Part shown: positions 24,844 through 30,452 of the stretch, one piece after another
Layout: each line of letters begins with the position of its first letter
Numbering within the stretch: position 1 is the stretch's first letter
Source of the DNA: a bacterium
GTDB taxonomy: Bacteria; Patescibacteriota; Minisyncoccia; UBA6257; JAGGUH01
DNA: 31,161 nt
Direction of reading: 5' to 3'
NCBI GenBank assembly: GCA_021158645.1
Contig: JAGGUH010000020.1
Location: 1 to 31,161 of the forward strand
Notes under the pieces: model-generated
The model's input: the letters and a program-made list of their open reading frames with translations, nothing else
Told to the model about the DNA's origin: nothing
Database searches by the model: none
Program-made: the position numbers and the translations under genes

Positions 24844-25869
24844 ATGAGAACCAAAGAATTTGATTTTCAACTTCCAAAAGAACTAATCGCCCAAAAACCA
24901 ATTAAACCAAGAGATTTTTGTAAACTTTTAGTTTTAGAAAGGAAAACTAAAAAAATTTTTCATACTAAATTTTATAAAATTGATGAATTTTTAAAAAAAG
25001 GAGATGTTTTGGTTTTTAATGACACTAAGGTTATTCCGGCAAAACTTTCCGGAAAAAAAGAAACTGGAGGAAAAACGGAAATTTTGCTTTTAAATAAAAG
25101 GTTTAAATTTTGGGAGGTTTTGGCAAAAAACATTAAAAAAAATTATTTAGGAAAAAAAGTTTTTTTCAAAAAAAATTTGTCGGCTGAATTTAAAAAATTT
25201 TTAGGAGGAGGGAAGTGGGAGGTAGAATTTAATTTTAAGGGAAAAAGTTTTTTTGAAATTTTAAAAAAAGTTGGAGAAACTCCGGTTCCGCCATATATAA
25301 AAGAAAAAACTAAATTATTTAATTATCAAACTATTTATGCAAAAAAAGAAGGTTCGGTTGCTGCTCCAACCGCTGGATTTCATTTTACCTTTCGTCTTTT
25401 AAAGAAACTAAAAAAGAAAGGGATTGATTTTAAATTTGTAACTCTTTATATTAACCTTGCTACTTTTGCGCCAATAAAAACTGAAAAAATCGAAGAACAT
25501 CAAATGTTTAAAGAAAAAATAGAAATAAAAAAAGAAACCGCAGATTTTTTAAACAAGGCAAGGGAAAATTCAAGAAGAATTATTGCTGTTGGAACCACAG
25601 TTGCAAGAACTTTGGAAAGTTTTGCTTATCAAAGTAAAAAAGGTTGGTACATAAAAAGTGGCAAAAAGGAAACTCAACTTTTTATTTATCCAGGATATAA
25701 ATTCAAATTTGTTGATGCTTTAATTACTAATTTTCATCTTCCAAAGTCAACCTTGCTTTTGCTTGTTTCTGCTTTTGCTTCAAAAAATTTAATTTTTAAA
25801 AGTTATCAGGAAGCAATAAAAAGAAAATATAAATTTTTTTCTTTTGGAGACGCAATGTTTATTATTTAA
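24844..25869 (+). CDS. queA: S-adenosylmethionine:tRNA ribosyltransferase-isomerase QueA
   Basis: Adds the ribosyl part of SAM to preQ1 at the wobble position of tRNAs with GUN anticodons, forming epoxyqueuosine. Family marks are F-D-F-Q-L-P-K-E-L-I-A-Q near the start, VFNDTKVIPAKL, G-G-K-T-E-I-L-L-L, GETPVPPYI, Y-Q-T-I-Y-A, GSVAAPTAGFHFT and FHLPKSTLLLLVSAFA. The length of 341 residues is normal. The tRNA-Tyr(GTA) in this window would be a substrate. A purine-rich patch at 25203-25226 (AAG, TGG, GAG codons) departs from the usual AAA/GAA codon use of the gene and resembles the repeat between the tRNA genes. The 3' end overlaps the convergent pilin gene by 8 nt. Confidence 0.95.
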   Translation: MRTKEFDFQLPKELIAQKPIKPRDFCKLLVLERKTKKIFHTKFYKIDEFLKKGDVLVFNDTKVIPAKLSGKKETGGKTEILLLNKRFKFWEVLAKNIKKNYLGKKVFFKKNLSAEFKKFLGGGKWEVEFNFKGKSFFEILKKVGETPVPPYIKEKTKLFNYQTIYAKKEGSVAAPTAGFHFTFRLLKKLKKKGIDFKFVTLYINLATFAPIKTEKIEEHQMFKEKIEIKKETADFLNKARENSRRIIAVGTTVARTLESFAYQSKKGWYIKSGKKETQLFIYPGYKFKFVDALITNFHLPKSTLLLLVSAFASKNLIFKSYQEAIKRKYKFFSFGDAMFII

Positions 25870-26323
25870 CATTAACTCTTCCAAAACTATTAACTTCAAT
25901 TGTTTTTTCTTCGCTCGGAGAAGAAGTAAAATGAATTTTTATTTGAAACGAAGTTGGCAGTTTGCCGGTAATTTTTTCAAAAGTAATTTCTTTAAAATTT
26001 CCTTCTGAAGGATCGGAGAAGTCAATTTCTTTTGGAAGGTAAATAGTTTCTCTTATCGTAGAAGTGCTGTAAGTATTATAAAATAAAGAGAAAAAACTTC
26101 TTGAAGAAGTTGGATTTTCAAAATGAACCCCCCAACTGCTTTTATTTTCTTGAACTATTGATTTTGTTTTAGCAAATTCCAAATAAATGGCAATTTTTTT
26201 TGCTGTTCCTTCGAGAGATTTTGAATGCCAATAGGAATATAAAGAAAGGGTTCCAAAAGTAGCAATAATTGCAATTAATGAAATTACAATAAGAAGTTCT
26301 GCAAGGGTAAAAGATTTTTTCAT
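25862..26323 (-). CDS. Type IV pilin-like (pseudopilin, GspH/FimT-like) protein
   Basis: A prepilin-like protein with class III signal M-K-K-S-F-T-L-A-E-L-L-I-V, then a hydrophobic helix to about residue 30, the stalk of type IV pili and type II secretion pseudopilins. The conserved Glu at mature position 5 is present, but the -1 residue before Phe is Ser instead of Gly. The rest (about 120 residues) is a beta-rich globular head with no close match. Mature length of about 150 fits minor pilins. ATG 26323 is chosen, since the upstream in-frame extension to 26383 lies inside dnaB and spoils the signal. An AGGA about 13 nt upstream may help initiation. The gene starts 7 nt after the dnaB stop. 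Other pilus genes are not in the window. Confidence 0.8.
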   Translation of the reverse strand: MKKSFTLAELLIVISLIAIIATFGTLSLYSYWHSKSLEGTAKKIAIYLEFAKTKSIVQENKSSWGVHFENPTSSRSFFSLFYNTYSTSTIRETIYLPKEIDFSDPSEGNFKEITFEKITGKLPTSFQIKIHFTSSPSEEKTIEVNSFGRVNVK

Positions 26324-26330
26324 AAAATTT

Positions 26331-27671
26331 TTATTCCTGATAGGTTTCATCAATGTTTCTAAAACTAACACAACCCGAATCAAATTTTAATGTTATTGAT
26401 CCGGTAGGACCATTTCGATGTTTGGCAACAATAATTTCTGCGGTATTTCTTTCTTCAGGAGAAACTAATTCTTCTCTTTTATCTTTATCTTTTCGGTAAA
26501 TAAACATTACAATATCAGCATCTTGTTCAATTGAACCAGAAGCGCGCAAATCAGATAATCGAGGAATTCTTGCTTCTCTTTGTTCGACTGCTCGGGAAAG
26601 TTGAGAGATTGCAATTACTGGTATTTGAAGTTCTCTTGCTAAAGATTTTAAAAATCGAGAAACTTCAGTAGTTTGTTGAACTTCGCTTTCATTAGTGTTT
26701 AAGGGCCTGATTAGTTGAAGATAATCAATAATTAAAGCGCCTAATCCATATTCTAACTGAAGTTTTCGAGCCATAGTTCTTACCTGAAGAATATCTAAAG
26801 AGGAAGTATCGTCAACAAAAATTGGCGCTTCTGCTAATTTATCTAAGGCTTTTTCAATTAACTTGAAATCCATTTCATCCTGCAATTTTCCGGTTCTAAT
26901 TCTCCACAAATCAACTCCAGATTGAGACGAAATAAGTCGATCAACAATTTCGTCTCTTGACATCTCTAAAGAAAAAAGACCCACTGGTACTTTTTCTTTC
27001 AAGGCAATTGAACGAGCAAAATCTAAAGCCAAGGCGGTTTTTCCAAGCGAAGGTCGAGCCGCAACAATAATTAAATTTGATTTTTGAAAACCAGCAAGCA
27101 TCTGATCTAAAGCAGGAAACCCGGTTGTTAAACCACGCAATGGCTTTTCTCCCTTATGAAGCCGATCAATTCTTTCAAATGCTTCCTTTAAAGAATCTTT
27201 AAGATTTTTAAATTCTTCAATTACTCCTTTTTGAGTTACTGAAAGCACTTCTTGCTGAACTTGATCTAATAGAATTCCAATTTCTTTTTTTTCTTCAAAA
27301 CATTCTTGAACTATTTTATAAGAAGTTGCAATTAAATTTCTTAAAATACTTTTTTCTTTAACAATTTTTGCGTAATATTCAAGGTGAGATGTTGTTGGCA
27401 CTAAAGATGTTAAAAAACTCAAATAAGTTAAGCCGCCAACTTCTTCTAAAATACTTTTTTCTTTAAGTTTTGAACTTAAAGTTAAAACATCAATTGGTTC
27501 TCCATTTTGATAAAGTTCAAGCATTGTTTTGTAAATTTTTTGATGACTTCCTTTATAAAAATCAGATGGAGATAAAAAGTCAGCAATTTTAATTATTGCT
27601 TCGTTATCAATTAAAATTCCTCCTAAAACTGATTGTTCTGCTTCTAAATTATGAGGTAGAACTTTCTCCAC
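26331..27671 (-). CDS. dnaB: Replicative DNA helicase DnaB
   Basis: Hexameric 5'-3' helicase at the replication fork. The N-terminal domain starts L-P-H-N-L-E-A-E-Q-S-V-L-G-G-I-L, the usual DnaB opening. The RecA core has Walker A ARPSLGKTALALDFA, FSLEMSRDEIVDRLISSQ, IIDYLQLI and the C-terminal L-S-D-L-R-A-S-G-S-I-E-Q-D-A-D-I-V-M-F. No intein is present. GTG 27671 is preferred because a longer frame to ATG 27749 would run into a tRNA-like sequence and add about 25 non-conserved residues; TTG 27707 is another option. A promoter-like pair sits so that transcription would begin at or next to the GTG. About 446 residues, normal length. The pilin-like gene follows after 7 nt. Confidence 0.93.
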   Translation of the reverse strand: MEKVLPHNLEAEQSVLGGILIDNEAIIKIADFLSPSDFYKGSHQKIYKTMLELYQNGEPIDVLTLSSKLKEKSILEEVGGLTYLSFLTSLVPTTSHLEYYAKIVKEKSILRNLIATSYKIVQECFEEKKEIGILLDQVQQEVLSVTQKGVIEEFKNLKDSLKEAFERIDRLHKGEKPLRGLTTGFPALDQMLAGFQKSNLIIVAARPSLGKTALALDFARSIALKEKVPVGLFSLEMSRDEIVDRLISSQSGVDLWRIRTGKLQDEMDFKLIEKALDKLAEAPIFVDDTSSLDILQVRTMARKLQLEYGLGALIIDYLQLIRPLNTNESEVQQTTEVSRFLKSLARELQIPVIAISQLSRAVEQREARIPRLSDLRASGSIEQDADIVMFIYRKDKDKREELVSPEERNTAEIIVAKHRNGPTGSITLKFDSGCVSFRNIDETYQE

Positions 27672-27678
27672 TGCTTGA

Positions 27679-27707
27679 ATTTTAAAAAATTTTCTGATAA
27701 AATTCAA
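27679..27707 (-). promoter_or_regulatory. Candidate promoter of dnaB, leaderless arrangement
   Basis: Minus strand TTGAAT (27707-27702, four of six), a 17-nt spacer and TAAAAT (27684-27679, five of six). The -10 box ends 7 nt before GTG 27671, where initiation is expected. Confidence 0.5.
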
Positions 27708-27711
27708 GCAA

Positions 27712-27770
27712 GGCGCATGTCTCTTTAGTTGGTTAGAGCGCTCCGACATTTGTTGGAGAGGTCGCAGGTT
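27712..27770 (+). pseudogene. Degraded 5' part of a tRNA gene
   Basis: Matches tRNA from the acceptor 5' strand (GGCGCAT), through a D arm CTCT...AGAG with TTAGTTGGTTAGAGCG, an anticodon arm CTCCG...TGGAG and the variable/T-stem block AGGTCGCAGGTT, then stops in the T loop. The T stem 3' strand and acceptor 3' strand are missing. The anticodon loop would have 8 nt. It shares TTGGTTAGAGCG and AGGTCGCAGGTT with the intact tRNA-Val 363 nt downstream. A GIY-YIG gene begins directly after the break. Confidence 0.75.
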
Positions 27771-27772
27771 TT

Positions 27773-28047
27773 ATGAAATACCAACCTGGTGTATATATAT
27801 ATTGCAAAGTTTAAAAAATGGCAGATATTATATTGGAAACACCAATAAAATTAACCGAAGATTAAAAGAACATAATACCGGTAAAGTGAAATCAACTTGC
27901 TTTATAAGACCATTGGAGTTGAAAGTTTTTCTTCCTTGTAGTACTCTTGAAGAAGCAAGGCGGGCAGAATATCATTTAAAAAAATACAAAAGAAAAGATA
28001 TTATTAAATCAGTTATTCAAAGAAAAATGTTTCTCTGGAAACATTGA
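27773..28047 (+). pseudogene. Small GIY-YIG nuclease gene, out of frame by one TA unit
   Basis: The main open part (from 27802) reads L-Q-S-L-K-N-G-R-Y-Y-I-G-N-T-N, with catalytic Arg in NKINRRLKEHN and Glu in EEARRAEYHLKK, a normal small GIY-YIG domain. It has no plausible start except TTG 27802, which cuts off the first strand (G-x-Y). ATG 27773 opens another frame reading M-K-Y-Q-P-G-V-Y-I, exactly the missing N-terminus. The frames meet in a (TA)5 tract at 27792-27801; with (TA)4 they would join as M-K-Y-Q-P-G-V-Y-I-L-Q-S, giving an intact protein of 90 residues. It may be a recent null mutation, a phase-variable switch or a sequencing error. Such proteins resemble homing or repair nucleases. 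The gene sits between the tRNA remnant and tRNA-Val. Confidence 0.85.
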
Positions 28048-28075
28048 AAGGATTATGTTTTTTAAATCTCTCTGG

Positions 28076-28149
28076 GCGCGTGTAGCTCAGTTGGTTAGAG
28101 CGTCTCGGTGACATCGAGGAGGTCGCAGGTTCGAGTCCTGCCACGCGCA
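28076..28149 (+). tRNA. tRNA-Val (anticodon GAC)
   Basis: Complete 74-nt cloverleaf: acceptor GCGCGTG/CACGCGC, D stem GCTC/GAGC, anticodon stem TCTCG/CGAGG with loop GTGACAT, T arm GCAGG-TTCGAGT-CCTGC. CCA is not encoded. It marks the boundary between core genes and the accessory region to the right. Confidence 0.97.
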
Positions 28150-28169
28150 CTAAAATCTAATTTTTGGAC

Positions 28170-28286
28170 TTTGGTAGGTTATTCAACCAAGATCGAACTT
28201 ATTTTATCAAAAATTCTTAATTGATGGAAGGTATCCGCGCCTTCGGTGCGGATTAACCCCATTCCAGCAGTTTATCTCCTACCAAA
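28170..28286 (+). ncRNA. Possible structured RNA element
   Basis: A 9-bp outer helix TTTGGTAGG (28170-28178) / CCTACCAAA (28278-28286) encloses about 100 nt containing the hairpin ATCCGCGC-cttcg-GTGCGGAT (28233-28253). It does not match the tmRNA, RNase P, SRP or 6S signatures that I know. It might be a real RNA or only part of a mobile-element end. Confidence 0.3.
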
Positions 28287-28617
28287 AACGAGGCAGATAG
28301 AGATTGCAAAAATTTCCATTTTTCTTTTTTAAGGGCGCGCGCAAAATTTTTCAATTAAAAAGAATTTAATTTTTGCTGGCTTTACTTCTTTGCTGACGCA
28401 AAGAGAGCTGTTTTTCATTTTCTGCCTACCTGCTTGGGTTTTGTTGCTGAAAAATTTTTGGCGGAAGGGCATAGATTGAAAAAGAAAGAAGGAAGGGAAA
28501 AAATAAGCGTGGTAAAATCAGAGGTGTTGCGTTTGCCCCACCCACCCGTGCGCGCGCAATAAAAAGGAAACTCCCTTGATTTGTTTCTGTTGACTCTGGT
28601 TGAGAAACTAGTTATCA

Positions 28618-28647
28618 TTGTAGATTGTAGTAAGTAGATTATATAAT
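28618..28647 (+). promoter_or_regulatory. Candidate promoter of the restriction-modification locus
   Basis: Perfect TATAAT at 28642-28647 with a weak TTGTAG (28618-28623) 18 nt upstream. Initiation near 28654 would give a leader of about 37 nt before the controller remnant at 28691. Confidence 0.5.
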
Positions 28648-28690
28648 AAACATACCAAAGTGAAATTTTGTATATTTGCTAGGTAAAAAT

Positions 28691-28894
28691 ATGGCAAACA
28701 GAATTAGCGGAAATATACGCAGACCACTCCCAAAAGAAAGATATGTCCCAAGATTGCCTATCCAAGGGAGGCGAATTTAGCATTAAATACGATTGTTAAG
28801 ATAGAGACAAGAGAAAATCTTAACTCAACAAGTGGAAATACTAGCAAAAATTGCTAAAACCATAGGTGTTTCAGTAGCAAATTTATTTAAATAA
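28691..28894 (+). pseudogene. Frameshifted XRE-type (HTH_3) regulator, former restriction-modification controller
   Basis: No single frame is open, but three frames together spell one small HTH protein. The pieces are M-A-N-R-I at ATG 28691, then K-K-D-M-S-Q-D-C-L-S (frame +1, about 28732-28761), then E-A-N-L-A-L-N-T-I-V-K-I-E-T (frame +2, about 28768-28809), then V-E-I-L-A-K-I-A-K-T-I-G-V-S-V-A-N-L-F-K ending at TAA 28892-28894. This is the order of an XRE helix-turn-helix (about 67 residues), as in C proteins that time expression of restriction genes. At least three frameshifts are needed. It ends 5 nt before the endonuclease ATG, the usual C-R arrangement. Confidence 0.8.
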
Positions 28895-28899
28895 AAATC

Positions 28900-29712
28900 A
28901 TGCAAGCACCAGATAAAAAAACAATCAAAGCATTAGTTCATACTGCGGTCCAATCTTTTGCTCAAGGATTTCAGGCCCGACACGAAGGGGAGGTTGATAA
29001 TCCGGAAGGGATTATCAATATGAAAATTCATAATGTTTTTATTGAAGCGCTTGGAAAGGAAATACAATACTACACAGCGCTTGTTAGGTCGTTGGATAGT
29101 TCGCTCGGCAATATGTTAGAGTCATTGGCTATCAATATTGCTGAACTAACTTTTGAAGTGAAAAGGAATGTTGAGGGGCCATTGTCTATCAAACAAACGA
29201 GAATTATTGCAGAGCTTTTAGAAAAATATAAAAGAAGAGAAAAACAACCCAGCGTTGAAGATTACCAGATTTTGCGTTCGGTTTCTATCAATAAAGCCCC
29301 AATTAAAAGACATGATAGTGATTACTACCTAATAGATAAAGACACAAACACCCATTATCTTATTGAGCTTAAAATTGGTGGCGATCTTGATAACAAAAAA
29401 GCGCGTTCTGAAAAAGAAGCCATTTTGGAGCAATTTGCAATACTTTCTAATGTTTTACCTCCAGAAACTGAAATAAAAATCTTTTTTGCAACTGCTTATA
29501 ATCGTTATGGTGAAGGCAAACCATGGAATCAACAAAGAGTAAGACAATTTTTTGCTGATGAAGAATTGCTTATAGGAAAAGATTTTTGGAACTTTGTTTG
29601 TCGTTCTGAAAAAGGATATCAGACCGTATTAGAGGCATATCGAGAAAGCGCTTATCTGATTAGAAAAGCGCTTGTTTCTATTAAAAGAACTTATCTTGGA
29701 GGTAGATTATGA
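28900..29712 (+). CDS. Type II restriction endonuclease, TdeIII-like
   Basis: A 270-residue nuclease that would cut unmodified DNA. Features recalling the TdeIII family (known members cut GGNCC) are the helical block S-L-D-S-S-L-G-N-M-L-E-S-L-A-I-N-I-A (64-81), a PD-(D/E)xK-like core with D139/D141 and E156-L-K158 in HYLIELKIGGDLDN, E171-K172 just after, FFATAYNRYGEGKPW (195-209) and IGKDFWNFV (225-233). The frame is intact. Its stop overlaps the methyltransferase ATG by 4 nt (ATGA), so both are made together. The controller remnant lies immediately upstream. Codon use and GC content differ from the core genes, pointing to horizontal transfer. The family assignment is from memory of motif wording. 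Confidence 0.7.
   Translation: MQAPDKKTIKALVHTAVQSFAQGFQARHEGEVDNPEGIINMKIHNVFIEALGKEIQYYTALVRSLDSSLGNMLESLAINIAELTFEVKRNVEGPLSIKQTRIIAELLEKYKRREKQPSVEDYQILRSVSINKAPIKRHDSDYYLIDKDTNTHYLIELKIGGDLDNKKARSEKEAILEQFAILSNVLPPETEIKIFFATAYNRYGEGKPWNQQRVRQFFADEELLIGKDFWNFVCRSEKGYQTVLEAYRESAYLIRKALVSIKRTYLGGRL
29698..29703 (+). promoter_or_regulatory. Strong Shine-Dalgarno of the methyltransferase
   Basis: GGAGGT, 5 nt before ATG 29709 and inside the endonuclease gene. Such a perfect site is rare among the core genes here. Confidence 0.8.
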
Positions 29713-30431
29713 AAGATCAATATAAATTATATCTCGGTGATAGCTATAAATTGATAAAGCAGATACCTACTGCCTCTGTTGATTTAATCCTTACAGATCC
29801 CCCTTACAATTTGAGTCCTTATTCAACCGGCAATATCGAATTGTCATGGAGAAAAGATTTAAACAATGATGTTGCCGAGTGGGATAAAGTTGAGTTTAAA
29901 CCAGAAGATTGGGTTAAAGAATTCAAGAGAGTATTAAAACCTAAAGGAAATATATTTGCATTTTGTAGTTATAATCTGTTAGGTAAGTGGCACGAGGCAT
30001 TTGATCCAGAATTTGACACTTTCCAATTTATGGTATGGCATAAAACTAATCCACCCCCTAAAGTTTTCAAGGCAGGATTTCTCAATAGTTGTGAGTTGAT
30101 AGTGTGTATGTGGAACAAAGGACATACTTGGAATTTTACTAACCAAAAAGAAATGCATAATTTTATAGAGGCTCCGATTTGTATGGGCAGAGAAAGATGG
30201 AAAAACCCAGTTCACCCAACCCAAAAACCAGTCAGAATTTTGGAGCATATCATAAAGATTGCCTCAAACAAAGGTGATGTTGTGTTCGATCCTTTTATGG
30301 GCGTTGGCTCTACAGGGGTGGTAGCCTTAAATTTGGGCCGAAAATTTATAGGGATAGAAATTGATGAAAGATATTTCAAAGCCGCAGAAAAGAGGCTAAA
30401 AAACACTGCATCAAAACTAAGATTATTCTAA
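29709..30431 (+). CDS. DNA methyltransferase, beta class (DPPY), of the restriction-modification pair
   Basis: A 240-residue SAM-dependent methylase protecting host sites from the partner nuclease. The catalytic D-P-P-Y (30-33) comes before the SAM-binding F-M-G-V-G-S-T-G (196-203), the order of the beta class. The target-recognition region lies between them (about 90-165), with KTNPPPKVF (112-120) and H-P-T-Q-K-P (169-174). D-P-P-Y usually marks N6-adenine methylation; S-P-P-Y is usual for N4-cytosine. The enzyme looks complete and short, like DpnA-type methylases. Translation is coupled to the endonuclease by ATGA overlap and a GGAGGT. Downstream is only pseudogene sequence. Specificity cannot be read from the sequence. 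Confidence 0.9.
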   Translation: MKDQYKLYLGDSYKLIKQIPTASVDLILTDPPYNLSPYSTGNIELSWRKDLNNDVAEWDKVEFKPEDWVKEFKRVLKPKGNIFAFCSYNLLGKWHEAFDPEFDTFQFMVWHKTNPPPKVFKAGFLNSCELIVCMWNKGHTWNFTNQKEMHNFIEAPICMGRERWKNPVHPTQKPVRILEHIIKIASNKGDVVFDPFMGVGSTGVVALNLGRKFIGIEIDERYFKAAEKRLKNTASKLRLF

Positions 30432-30452
30432 TCAAGCTAATGCTTCTGGGTT

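Larger units (their letters stand above)
28150..28690. other. 540-bp gene-free accessory spacer
   Basis: Clearly richer in G+C than the core genes. It holds a possible structured RNA (28170-28286), a hairpin CTTTGC-TGAC-GCAAAG at 28386-28405 followed by a short T run, two copies of GCGCGCGCAA (28335-28344 and 28550-28559), and a TATAAT promoter near the end. No ORF with recognisable protein character was found. Confidence 0.6.

Noticed and set aside
27712..28149. A group I-type intron inside a tRNA
   Set aside because: The break is in the T loop rather than the anticodon loop. No matching 3' exon exists before tRNA-Val, which is complete in itself, and no intron core was seen.
28415..28618. 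Minus-strand ORF of 67 residues in the accessory spacer
   Set aside because: Low-complexity, no family resemblance and no start signal. It is probably a chance frame in GC-richer DNA.
28150..28690. tmRNA, RNase P RNA or SRP RNA
   Set aside because: None of the conserved cores (tag ORF, P4 helix, GGAAGCAGC-like loop) could be found.
29979..30406. Minus-strand ORFs of 89 and 64 residues
   Set aside because: They lie antisense to the methyltransferase and show no protein family character.
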